DNA of 64,000 nucleotides from Steromphala cineraria (taxonomy: Eukaryota; Mollusca; Gastropoda; Trochida; Trochidae), in assembly GCA_916613615.1 (NCBI GenBank), contig OU744730.1, positions 22,136,406-22,200,405 on the forward strand, read 5' to 3'. Made by a program: the position numbers and the translations under genes. Within the stretch, counting starts at the first letter, position 1, and each line of letters opens with the position of its first letter. Below the pieces are notes generated by a model. The model was not told the DNA's origin. It saw nothing but the letters and a program-made list of their open reading frames with translations, and did not search any database. Shown here one piece after another: positions 28,001 to 37,155 of this stretch.

Positions 28001-29182
28001 CACGATACACGTTCCGATATAATAGAGAATGATCCTAACGTTTATTCTTGATTATTGAAGATGTATAAGAGTGTGGAATGTATTTAACTAGAGGAAAATA
28101 AAAAATTGCTTTGCCCAATAAATTAACGAAACTAAACAAAACCATGAATTTCAATACATACAAAATATGAAAATCATTCAGGGAAGTAGATTCCATGTAA
28201 AACCCGTATTAGGATGAACTGTCACGAACTCGTTTCAGTTGACATTTACTATCAACAGTGAGCGAATTAAGCAAGGAGATAAAGGGATAGTAGCACGTTT
28301 TTTAAAATTTCAATTATTCACTGCTAATTGTACGCTAATGCTAAATGAATTATTTTGATAGTTTCCGAAATGTCATAACACAAATCAATCATCCATAGTC
28401 AGAGGACAAAGTATAAAGATTCACATAAAATTCATTGGCGGCCATTTTGTGTGAACACCTTTCAGTCATTTTGTGTAAGAAAAAGGAATCGCTCGGCTAA
28501 ACTTTACATTGTATATTTGCATTATTACTGCTTCATTTGGTTTGAAATCTTCAATTGGAACCATTAATTTTCCTTATCCTGACATCACCTCCTTATATTC
28601 CCACTGAAAACGTGCTACTGCGCCTTTGAAGTGACGTTTGAAGGACACGTGTTGTACCTGGTCTGGGTATCCTTGATAGCGCCCGGCCCGGATGTTCAGG
28701 GCGGGCCGCCCTCCTGTCCAGTTCGGACCCCCGGCGCCTTGTGCGCTCGCTCGTGTAGGTGGGGCATGTCCCGCGGTTTCGCCTGGAAAAAAGTCAAAGT
28801 AAATGTATAACCATCTTCCTACGAAAAGTCTAAAACGCCAGTTTCAGAAATGTCAGTTTTATGCCTTTTCCGTCCTTGTTCTCTAGCTTGTTCAGCAGAA
28901 ACTCAAGGGTCGGCAGCAAGGCATACAAGTCACCGTTCTGAAACTAGCGTTATAGGCTTTGCGTAGGAAGATGATGTATAACGAAATGTCCAATTTCCTC
29001 TCTATTCCTCGAAAAGTTAGCCTTAAAGAAAAAATTTGCCAAAGTGACATACATTTCAAAGTGACTTTAATGAATGTCTAATTGAATTATCACCAAAAAG
29101 AACTTTATTTACGAGATCATAGATAAAATTGTTGTTACCGGCCAGGTTTAGGGTCTGTGTTTCTCTTGGAGCGGGAAAACAT
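12849..29182 (-). CDS. Transglutaminase TG-A, complete, 16 coding exons
   Basis: Protein-glutamine gamma-glutamyltransferase, which joins Gln side chains to Lys with Ca2+. Sixteen exons, from 29139-29182 down to 12849-13002, total 2469 nt: 822 codons plus TGA. Domains in order are a basic N-terminal extension (about 1-57), N-terminal beta-sandwich, catalytic core, linker and two C-terminal beta-barrels. The triad is visible: Cys about 367 in FGQCWVF, His about 428 in NFHVWNECW, Asp about 454 in [10 protein letters not shown]. Intron phases run 2,1,1,1,0,0,1,2,1,2,1,0,1,0,2. The start ATG is followed by FSRSKRNT and has an upstream acceptor at 29210, so a non-coding 5' exon is likely. There is no signal peptide. 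The closest types are invertebrate haemocyte/annulin transglutaminases. TG-B and TG-C follow in the same orientation. Confidence 0.97.
13253..13603. mobile_element. Inverted-repeat element with ATCCCACC ends, in TG-A intron 15
   Basis: The left end reads TATCCCACCGGTATG and the right end ACTGGTGGGATATG, so the termini are inverted repeats. Inside is a module of TCCG repeats followed by TTTTCGGAGCAGAACTC, shared in form with the elements at 10.9 and 60 kb. There is no transposase. Confidence 0.6.
13972..14142. mobile_element. Palindromic MITE, CATCTTCC family, copy 1
   Basis: The ends are CATCTTCCTACG and its inverted counterpart GGAAGATG. The arms contain the ACTGTCATTTTATGCCTTGC motif. It is flanked by ATACTATCC and ATACTAGCC, a target duplication of about 9 bp with one mismatch. 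It lies in TG-A intron 15. Confidence 0.85.
14204..14349 (-). CDS. TG-A exon 15, beta-barrel 2
   Basis: 146 nt, phase 0 to 2, the same length in all three genes. [18 protein letters not shown], corresponding to the V-F-NPL-V-L-C segment of barrel 2. Confidence 0.94.
14973..15133 (-). CDS. TG-A exon 14, beta-barrel 1 end
   Basis: 161 nt, phase 1 to 0. [15 protein letters not shown] then [12 protein letters not shown], the strand linking barrels 1 and 2, with the conserved RRPD motif. Confidence 0.93.
15576..15783 (-). CDS. TG-A exon 13, beta-barrel 1
   Basis: 208 nt, phase 0 to 1. [20 protein letters not shown], then [12 protein letters not shown]. The acceptor is ATCATAG. Confidence 0.93.
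16261..16476. mobile_element. MITE, TCTAAGTAAAC family, truncated copy
   Basis: Shares the GGTCTAGTAGA arm, the core CCTTTCTGCGACCTATGACC and the right end GTTTACTTAGA with the full copy at 23.1 kb. The left terminus is missing and replaced by a short duplication of AAAGGTCTAGTG. It lies in TG-A intron 12. Confidence 0.8.
16750..16856 (-). CDS. TG-A exon 12, hinge, with acidic Cys-containing tail
   Basis: 107 nt, phase 1 to 0. [18 protein letters not shown] is the usual post-core helix. It is followed by [17 protein letters not shown], a GAT/GAG-rich acidic stretch absent from TG-B and TG-C. It may bind Ca2+, but this is only inferred from charge. Confidence 0.93.
17324..17463 (-). CDS. TG-A exon 11, end of core
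   Basis: 140 nt, phase 2 to 1. [12 protein letters not shown] then [13 protein letters not shown], equivalent to the IST-DITxxYKYPEGS segment of TGM2. Confidence 0.95.
18155..18400. mobile_element. Long palindromic fold-back element
   Basis: Two arms of about 100 bp are nearly perfect inverted repeats. The left has GTACGAACGTTACGC and TCGCTCGCGCGGCCTGACTT; the right has their complements. The central loop is short. The GC-rich arms stand out from the AT-rich intron. The right arm ends about 30 bp from TG-A exon 10, on its donor side. Confidence 0.85.
18431..18596 (-). CDS. TG-A exon 10, core
   Basis: 166 nt, phase 1 to 2, the same length in all three paralogues. [15 protein letters not shown] then [15 protein letters not shown], the conserved FVFAEVNAD segment associated with Ca2+-binding loops. 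Confidence 0.96.
19800..20530. repeat. 40-bp minisatellite in TG-A intron 9
   Basis: About 17-18 tandem units of 40 bp built from AAATTACACCATACACGTTT and AATGCTAATCATACCTGTGG. Degenerate GAAGTCGAATCATACATG units extend leftwards to about 18.85 kb, so most of the 18597-20938 intron is repeat-derived. Short open frames here have no coding meaning. Confidence 0.9.
20939..21051 (-). CDS. TG-A exon 9, catalytic His and Asp
   Basis: 113 nt, phase 2 to 1. The catalytic His lies in [10 protein letters not shown] and the Asp in [13 protein letters not shown]. The His-Asp spacing of 26 is close to the 23 of human TGM2. Confidence 0.97.
21460..21604 (-). CDS. TG-A exon 8, core
   Basis: 145 nt, phase 1 to 2. 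[20 protein letters not shown], the conserved LGIP-R-VTNF-SAHD segment just after the active-site Cys helix, then DSI and a split Trp codon. Confidence 0.96.
21828..22002 (-). CDS. TG-A exon 7, catalytic Cys
   Basis: 175 nt, phase 0 to 1. [12 protein letters not shown], then [12 protein letters not shown], then [12 protein letters not shown] with the nucleophilic Cys in GQCW. The family motif is YGQCWVFA. Confidence 0.97.
22774..22884 (-). CDS. TG-A exon 6, core
   Basis: 37 codons, phase 0-0: [17 protein letters not shown] then [14 protein letters not shown]. The 2.8 kb intron upstream holds a LINE fragment on the opposite strand. Confidence 0.95.
23076..23334. mobile_element. MITE, TCTAAGTAAAC family, full copy
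   Basis: Terminal inverted repeats of about 80 bp start TCTAAGTAAAC and continue through TCTAGAAAGGTCTAGTAGAG on both arms, with a core of about 100 bp. It lies in TG-A intron 5, beside the LINE fragment. Confidence 0.85.
23650..24754 (+). pseudogene. Reverse transcriptase C-terminal fragment
   Basis: An open frame of about 368 codons from [13 protein letters not shown] through [30 protein letters not shown], and the Cys/His finger to a TGA stop. YKYLG and LYG-IWG are standard features after the catalytic core in LINE polymerases. The catalytic FADD is upstream in another frame, so no intact enzyme is encoded. Confidence 0.85.
25193..25292. repeat. TATG microsatellite with ATGG tail
   Basis: About 20 perfect TATG units followed by four ATGG units. 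Degenerate ATGAATG/TATGAAATG sequence precedes it from about 24920, suggesting growth within the LINE 3' region. Confidence 0.95.
25665..25783 (-). CDS. TG-A exon 5, start of core
   Basis: 119 nt, phase 1 to 0. [20 protein letters not shown] then KPWFFGQ, the typical D-VYL-E-R-EYVLN entry to the core in this family. Confidence 0.95.
26435..26713 (-). CDS. TG-A exon 4, N domain end
   Basis: Phase 1-1. It includes [34 protein letters not shown] and ILFNPWCKG, the conserved WGA, VGEW and FNPWC motifs leading into the core. Confidence 0.95.
27299..27574 (-). CDS. TG-A exon 3, N-terminal beta-sandwich
   Basis: 92-codon phase 1-1 exon of the same length as in TG-B. It carries [16 protein letters not shown], then [20 protein letters not shown] and [12 protein letters not shown], the usual start of the transglutaminase N domain. 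Confidence 0.95.
28281..28627. mobile_element. MITE, GGGGCAGTAGCACG family, copy 1
   Basis: Inverted termini are AAAGGGATAGTAGCACG and its complement CGTGCTACTGCGCCTTT. The interior shares GGCGGCCATTTTGTGTGAAC and TCAATTGGAACCATTAAT with the copies at 33.3, 48.5 and 61.7 kb. It ends 30 bp from the donor of TG-A exon 2. Confidence 0.88.
28658..28782 (-). CDS. TG-A exon 2, Arg-rich N-terminal extension
   Basis: Phase 2 to 1, 125 nt. Two frames are open, but only the Arg-rich one ([19 protein letters not shown]) fits both neighbouring phases. TG-B exon 2 has the same phases and is also Arg-rich. Invertebrate transglutaminases often have such extensions ahead of the beta-sandwich. Confidence 0.82.
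28812..28973. mobile_element. Palindromic MITE, CATCTTCC family, copy 2
   Basis: From CATCTTCCTACG to CGTAGGAAGATG, flanked on both sides by an exact 9-bp ATGTATAAC target duplication (28803-28811 and 28974-28982). It lies in TG-A intron 1, 30 bp from the acceptor of exon 2. Confidence 0.92.
29139..29182 (-). CDS. TG-A exon 1 (start codon)
   Basis: ATG at 29182-29180 begins [14 protein letters not shown] and a split Arg codon, with donor GGCCG|GTAACA in phase 2, matching exon 2. The acceptor CTACCAG ends at 29210, so bases 29183-29209 would be 5' UTR in the same exon. Confidence 0.8.
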
Positions 29183-32100
29183 CTTGATATGTCCAGGAGT
29201 TAGCGAAACCTGGTAGAAGAAGAGATACGGCTTCACATGGGACTTCAATCAATATGGGATACAGCTCCTAAGCTAAGTAATATAGCTAAAGGAAATTAAA
29301 ACACGTGTTCTCGATTTAAACATGATATGGATATTAACATCTTTTGGAGTGATATACAATTTTCAAACTCTACAATAAAAGGGTTTTTCATGGTAGTATG
29401 AGCTAATTTTTCAATGTAAGTCACTTGTTCAGTTATTATAATACTAACGTAGTCCTGCTTCATGACTGTGTATTAAATAGGAGCCTTTTATATAGTCTAG
29501 ATCCTATTCCTGCAAGTCTAGATGGACTGAATACATATGAAATGAAAAGCCTCAAGAAATAAAATAACATAAATGAAGGTACAGTAAGTATTCAAAATAT
29601 TTCATAGACTAAATTTTAGTCTTATACTAAAATTATGGGTTATGATAGTTGCTTGATAATAATTATAACTATATTCCTAGTTCAGTCTCACGCGTCAACC
29701 AACATGTAAAGCAACATAATATGTTTTATTAATTCCGAAAGCCATAACTTTTATTGCTCCACCCGTATAACAAGCTAACCATTGACATTTTGGTTCAGTT
29801 TGCGAATAGTGTACATTTCAACAGTAGCTTAAAGGTGTAAGCTTACATGTTTTATTGACATAAGACCTTCAATGACATTCGTACTAGGTGTGTGCCGTGA
29901 ATAATACACATCTGATTGCGATATATGGAACGTATTGTATTAGAAACCTTACTAGTTTAATCAAATAATACATACCTGGAAATTAAACTAATGATACATA
30001 ATGTTGAAACACATTTGTAGCAACAAATATAGAACACATTAGGTTCATCAGCAAATGCCTTACATAACAAACACGCTCGAAATCTGGGCAACGTTAGGAT
30101 GTTTTCGTTTACATTATACAAAAGCCCTAAAATAAATGTATTACAGATACAAATCGTTTGTTGTGTGCATAAAATATAGCTATAGCCTAACTGAAAAAAA
30201 TATGTTCCCTAAATGCCCATTTCACGAAAGATAAAGCCAATTTTTAAATTGTTGGGTTGACATCTGTATCAAATTCTGTTTTTCTTCGATTGCCACGGCC
30301 TCATTTATAATAAATTCCAATTTCATTTTGGTACATTGATTTTTTAAAGCTTATGAATATGCCTAATACTACCTCAGATGTCAACTTTTATTTCAATTCG
30401 TTCACCGGAACTTCACTTTGTTATCGTGAACCTATAACTTAATGTCTGTTGGTCGTCATAACATGATAATTGTTGAGGGAAACTCGGCGGCGACTCTATG
30501 AACGTATGAATGATCATTCATGCATGACTTTGGTATGCGCTATAGCCTCTGGGCCTACTTTTATACTTTACATTATTTACACGCGTGTTTCTTTTATGCG
30601 TAACCATATCAAAACACTTGTACACCCGTTAATATGTATGTATATTTCCTGATAAAGTATCTTATATATCACACAATACCAAATTACCAATGAAAAGCAA
30701 TGTGTAATGTTTTGTGCAAGGATTTGCAATTTGAGTGACAGATGTGTTAGTCTATTTCATAGAAATTTAAAAATCTCATTTCATAAGACTGAATGGCGAT
30801 AGGGATCCTTAAATTGTGATTTGTATGTGTTATTCCTAACTGTTGTCATTATTAGGTTTAACATCATATACAATATACATGTATCAACTTTCAGGATATC
30901 CGAGACGTATATTGCGTTTTGAAGCTTTTATTGTGCATCTCATATTAATTCTGCCCTAGTTATTATTCACTCTTTGGCAATCTTAAGCTTAGAACAACTG
31001 TAGAACCTTTGCAAAAGTTTACATTTTTGTATCGTTCAGTTTTATTTTAAATAGTAGATCGTTCAATAGTATGAATGATCGAGTATTGAAACTAACAAGT
31101 ATTGAAACTCAATTTGCTTTGTGCCAATTGTGGTGAGAAAAACAAGCATTATATTCCAGCCGTATTTGGTCATTGAGTAACTTAAATTCGTTTCAAACTA
31201 AAGTCTATATGTATACAAGTGTCTTCATGTTGATAGTGTTGAGGACATCGCATAAAAGTTTCAAACCTGTGGTTGCTTTTACGATATCTGTTATGAAGTA
31301 TGACAGGATCGTATTTGGTAATTTCTCTGACAGTTCAAGATTTCAAGTGACTGTGTGAGCGATGACCTACTGACTCACGTCGTGTGCCAATGTGAGAAGA
31401 CATGCAGTATGCGGGACGATTTATGGTGTGAGATCAGCTGTGTTGGGCCAATTGAGCTTAGTGTTAGGCTCCACGAAAAACAGGATGTAGACATTATAAC
31501 CTGCCTGCTTTCCTGTTCACCCCCAGTCCCAACAGACCAAGAGACATGTCTACAATTCGCAAAGACTGTGATAAAGCATCTCCATCATCTTATAACTATC
31601 TCCAATCAAACTAACGTATATATCTCATCACTCCAAACACTGTGTAATGCATGTCCTTTTACTTTGTATATTGTATAAATCAATTCTGTCATAAATCAAA
31701 TTGCATTGCACACACTCTCCTATGGAAGAATAAAAGCATATATATTCTTATTATTTCCTTTAATGGACCTCATAAGCTTATTTTTTTACATTCGGTACGA
31801 TCGGTAAATCTTGAAAATTACCGTGTACAGCCAAGAGATCATTAATTATTCATCCGTGTTGAATAGGATGTTAATAAATTGTGTCTTGTTAGCCAATGGT
31901 AATATTTTCATTAGACCAAATTTGTTGTGATAAATATCATTTTACATCGTTAATTTTAAATATTTCTTACTGAGGAATATTACCAGATTAGATTTGTGCT
32001 TCATCTGTACAAATTAGTATATTGGAGGAGATTGGTTTAGAGTAGTTGTATGTATGGAATCAAATATTTGACAAATTTGATATTAACCTCTGCATTCATC

Positions 32101-33285
32101 AACACTATTTTTCGTGGAATCAAGTTTTCATATGATAAAAATAATTTATTTTAAATTAACACATTCAACGAATTTTGCAGTATGTTGGTTCTTCATAAAA
32201 TGATATGATACTTATTAACATGTCATGTTGAATTATGCTATGTTATAGCACATAAAGCAAAAAGGCATACGACGTGTTATATTAAGGCAAATTATGCATG
32301 AAAACGTTTGTTGGTTAATCAATGATAAGGACATTGACAATGTAACATTATTTTTTCAGCTCCCACAAACGTGTGCATTCCTGCACTTATGAATCAGACT
32401 ACTCACCCAGTTGAAGGACCTCTCTTTTACACAAAGACGTGATTAAGTAACACACTGTCTCAACTATCTCGATCGTACACCCGTCTCCTAATATCGATGT
32501 CAACAAATATACAACGTTGGTCTCCATGTTCATTTGTAAGCGAAGATTCCATTGGTTGACCAGACAATGTCACCCAGACACATAGTGAATATCGCGGCCT
32601 TATTGATCGCAAGGCCAATAACGTAAACGGTTTCTACTGTAGACTGTAGGCTTTCACGCGTGATCATGCGTGGCGGTTTGGGAAACGTGTACAAACTTAA
32701 CTTTATATGACAGGTATGTATGAGTTACATTATGTCGTGTCCTGTTATGATTGAATATTAACATGGAGAATTGACAATAGTAGCTTGGATCTGTTCTGTG
32801 GCCATTGATTGGAAACTGCACTGCAATAGACAACATTGAAATTTACGCTTGAGAAAACTTAACACAAGTGTGCATAAAAGGAAATTCAATATCATCGACG
32901 AAATGTTCACTTTTGTGTAGTATATGAAATAGTTAAAATAGTTTGTCAGTTTTGGAAGAAAGTTTTTCCTGTTGTGATGAAAGGATTTTAAAATCTCACA
33001 ATGACACGGTTGTTTAAATAAAATTATACGCGTATTTGACATACTATATCATACTAAATTTATATACCATTTTCACATCGACTGTGTTGATCATGAACCT
33101 TTCAATGCTCTAATATGAACGACGATTCTTGTATCACTATTGCGTGTTGTAGCTTGGAAAGGCTAAGACATTGAGTGGCGTTCTAAAGCCAACGTTTATC
33201 TGTATCTCGTGGTAATGCTGTAAGGGCTATGATAATCTACACCAAAGCGTCGCCTTTGTGAAAATAGAGACGTCCTTCGTGTATT

Positions 33286-35280
33286 AAAGGGGCAGTAGCA
33301 CGTTTTTTTGACAATTTTACATTTTCAATTTTTCACTGATAATTGTACATCAATGTCAAATTTAATATTTTGATAGTGTCAAAAATCTCATTACATAAAC
33401 CAATCTAGTCTGACAAAAACTTATATAGATTCACATAAAGTCCATTGGCGACCATTTTTGTGTAAACACCTTTAATTCAGTTTTAGTAAGAAAAAGGAAT
33501 CGCTTCACATTATACTGCTTCATTAAGTTTAACTACATTGTCTTTCAATTGGAACCATTAATATTATTTTACATGAATGTCAAGCAGGATTTCGAGCAAA
33601 TTATTCAACGATTGATAATATATTTGTACTTCAATCTCTTTGCCAAAAATACCTAAGAAAGCCAAAACATAGACTTTATGCAGCTTTTATAGATTAAAAA
33701 AAAGCATTTGATTTTGTTAATAGAAAAAAGCTCCTGTATGTCCTTCTTACAAAAGGTGTCCATGGTAAAATGTTTAATCTATTAAAAGACATGTATGATA
33801 AGGTATCTGCGTGTGTTAAATTAAAGTTGGAAATAGGAGATCAGAAATATTTGACACATTATCTGGGGCAAGGCTGTATGCTTAGTCCAGCTTTGTTTAT
33901 TTTTTTTATCAATGAGCTTGTAGATGAAATGAATAATTGTGGATTAAGAGGAATATTTGTCAAAGATGGTTTAAGTGATGTTTTATTGATGTTGTTTGCA
34001 GATGATGTTACTTTACTTGATGACACTATAATTGGCCTGCAAAGAAAACTTGATATATTATATGGTTTTTGTTCAAAATGGGGTTTTGAAGTTAAACTTG
34101 AAAAATCTTGTATAGTTGTATTCAGAAATGGTTGTTATCTTAAGAAATCAGAAAAATGGTTCTATAACGGAACACGAATGAATGTTGAATCCCACTATAA
34201 ATATTTAGGTGTTGTTTTACTACAAAATTGAAACACTAGGTTTACAAGCCAAGAAAGCCTCATTTCCGATTTTTAGAATGTTCAAAGATTTTCCAAATAT
34301 ATCCTTGAATTTTGCATAAGCAATATTTGACAGTAAAATAGCTCCATAATTATTTAATACGGTAGTGAAATCTGGGGTCATTCGTACCGTACTCATATTG
34401 AGAAAATCCATTGTTTCTTTTTCAAACGTTTCCTTTGTGTTAATAAAACTATTTCTTCCAATGCTATACTTGGTGAAATTGGAAGAACATATTTATGTGT
34501 TAAATATTTCAGCAGATGTATAACATATTGGTGCAGAATATTACATATGGATGATCATCGTCTTCCGAAAGCATGTTATGATATGTTAAGATGATCATGG
34601 CAGCTTCAGTTGGGTCACCCATGTAAGCTTGCTTCTGTTTCGTACTGGATTCTCATATGCATGGATTACACAAGACTGTGGTAATATTGATGTATTTGTT
34701 AATGAATTTAAACAAAGATGTAAAGATATTGAACTTCAGAATTGGCATTCTAGAATAACATCCTCATCTTTTCTTAATTATCATGGAGAAATTAAATCTG
34801 CCCTGGAACCTGAGAAATACATTTTAGCACTGAATACTGATAAAGATTTTTTCGTATTTTATGCAAATTTCGCTGTCTGAGTCATAAGTTGAACATTCAA
34901 CAACAAAGGTATAATGTTGATACACAAGTTAGTAAACTCTTATGTGACAAATGTGATTATAATGTTAAACAATGTTAGACAATTGTATATACCCAGTTAT
35001 TATCATACCTTCCCATCCGAATTAAAATTCAAACAACTTCTAACAACAACAAATGTACATTTATTGAAATCTGTTGCAATATTTCTTAAACGCAACCTGC
35101 CTGTGTAAATACAAATTTTGAAATAACACTTAGATGTTATCCTGTCCATACGCAAACTATCATTTAAATGATTGTACTATTGGTCATGAGGCCTTCAATA
35201 CTGAATAAACTTCTTCTTCTTCTTCTTCATTTATTTTCATTTTCCTTATATTCCCCCTAAAAACGTGCTACCGTCCCCTA
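33286..35280. mobile_element. MITE copy 2 split by a LINE insertion
   Basis: The left MITE half (AAAGGGGCAGTAGCACG at 33286 to about 33572) and right half (about 35229-35280, CCTTATATTCCCCCTAAAAA then CGTGCTACCG) match the continuous copies at 48.5 and 61.7 kb. The 1.65 kb between them is LINE sequence. Confidence 0.85.
33573..35228 (+). mobile_element. 5'-truncated, decayed LINE nested in a MITE
   Basis: Begins in reverse transcriptase motif territory (NECQAGFRANYSTIDNIF), then a stop within the FIDxKKAFDFVNRKKLL motif, QGCMLSPALFIFFINEL, and the active-site LMLFADDVTLLDD. YKYLGVVL follows, then several breaks. It ends with AATAAA followed by CTT repeats. The stops and frame breaks show it is inactive. 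The 33770-34231 open frame is its longest intact piece. Confidence 0.88.
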
Positions 35281-36995
35281 AACCGAAATTTATATTGACA
35301 TTAACAGTGCCATGCGCGTTTTGATAACAGATTAAAGTCAACCCAAACCTTTTGTTGGATTAGATATTCTAAACGTATAAATAATATAAGTTAATCTTCT
35401 TATTAAAATGGACCAACAGCGTGTCTTAAAAAAATTAGTGACATTAGTTCGGAATCTCAATCATACAGTACATTATATCTGTAGATACTGTTCCCCCTTG
35501 AATGATGACCGCGTATTGAAATGGTTGTAGTTTTGCCAAACCATTTACAGTTGTTGAAGTTTTTTTCTATCGATCTATTGATTCTGCATGAATGCAGTCT
35601 CAGCTTGATGTGCGTTGCTTTTGATAAGGTTTCCGTTTAACATGCATTCTTAATGTCATTGAACTGGTATCATTGGTTGCAGCAGATATGGTTTTGACTG
35701 TACAATGCCCTCTTGCATCGTCACGGAATGCAACCACAATGCAATAACATTACATAGATGATTCACAAAGCTGTGATTTACACAAAGCATTTATGTTTAG
35801 AAAGAATGTGTTATTACCTGTAAAGTAGTAAAACGATGTACTACAGGCCTGTTGCCTTTCTACCGATTTGAAGATTTTGGGATTGAATAATGAAGACGTC
35901 CTTTAAATAATGACGTAATTATGACATCATCATACAACATATGTAATGGATGCGAGTTGACACAATTAGTTAGGGATATTGTGTTTTCAATGACTGATAT
36001 TTCCTAACGTGTCCCATCAACATTCTTTTGACAAAAATTGACTTAACTCTAGATGATATATTTAACATAAATTTTATAACATTTTATTACATTATATTTT
36101 TACCTTCTTGTCATATAATCATGAAAACAATAGATTCATTTTGTTCCACTATATCTCGCTAACAACATGAGGCATATTTGTGAAATACCAATGCTATTTT
36201 AAAGAATCAAAATAATAAATTGATTGAGCAAGTGATGAAATAAAAAATTAATAAAGATTGCGGTAAGTGGAAAAAAATACATACAATCGATAATGTCTTT
36301 TATGTTGACAAGATGTCGCACACACAAAAGCCACAAGTAACCATCCAAATTATTTGGATGTTACACTACTTTATACAGACTTCTTCAGGCTTAGACCCAA
36401 GAATAATCCTTTTACACAATGTGAATTACTATAATACTGTTAATCATGTCATTTTGAAAATGCTCGACCGCTATTCCTAAGGCATTCCACATGACCAAAC
36501 ACATTCCCTAGTTCCTTTTTCATGGAACTGTCTTTAATAATGAAATTCGATATCTTAGGAAATTAATTTGTTTGACGATGACAAGATTGAAGACATGCGA
36601 ACGTTAGATGAAGGACCGTCGGGGAACTCATGCTCGGGGGCAACACTTCGAGTAAGTCATTTCAGTCTATTTTATAAAGATTCTAAAGAAAGTTATGAAC
36701 ATATATTCTTTTGTTTCCTAGAATTTAAAAAAAAATGACCCTTTCCTTTTCTAAAAAATAACCTCGACAGTCTATTGATAGTTTACATTGAAAAAGGAAC
36801 CGAAGTTTCCAAAATGGCGAATCAAGGAATTGGTTGTAGTTCACTTGATATAAAATGTTCTGGGTATATTACTTATAGCTTTTTTTAGAAGGGTTTGGTG
36901 GGATTAAACCTTTTAATCGCCACTGTAGTCAGCTCCTTGTTAGAAATATCTTTTGTCACTTGGTGGCCAGCCCTCAATCCAGTTTTCTGGTGAGT

Positions 36996-37155
36996 CTACC
37001 AGTTACTGGTGATCTCCATGGCATAGTGCCCGTACACATCCGTCAGCTGCTTGCAGTGGAACCCAATAGTCATGTCTCTCTCGTCCTTGTCTCTCGGGTG
37101 TCTCTTGGGCTGCACTGTCAGTGTCTCTCGCCATGTCATACCCGGCCCGATGTTC
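36996..37155 (-). CDS. TG-B exon 16 (stop codon)
   Basis: [20 protein letters not shown], then [20 protein letters not shown], ending EITSNW and TAG at 36998-36996. Confidence 0.94.

Larger units (their letters stand above)
29210..36995. other. TG-A upstream region / intergenic stretch to TG-B
   Basis: No coding exon is recognised. The stretch must hold the TG-A promoter and any 5' non-coding exon, neither visible with confidence. It contains the MITE-plus-LINE nest at 33.3-35.3 kb. The rest is AT-rich unique-looking DNA. Confidence 0.6.

Noticed and set aside
28658..28782. Alternative frame [19 protein letters not shown] in TG-A exon 2
   Set aside because: It ends in phase 0, which does not join exon 3 (needs phase 1); the Arg-rich frame fits both borders.
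31355..31678. 107-codon frame upstream of TG-A
   Set aside because: No recognised domain and no flanking splice or homologous context. The length is compatible with chance.
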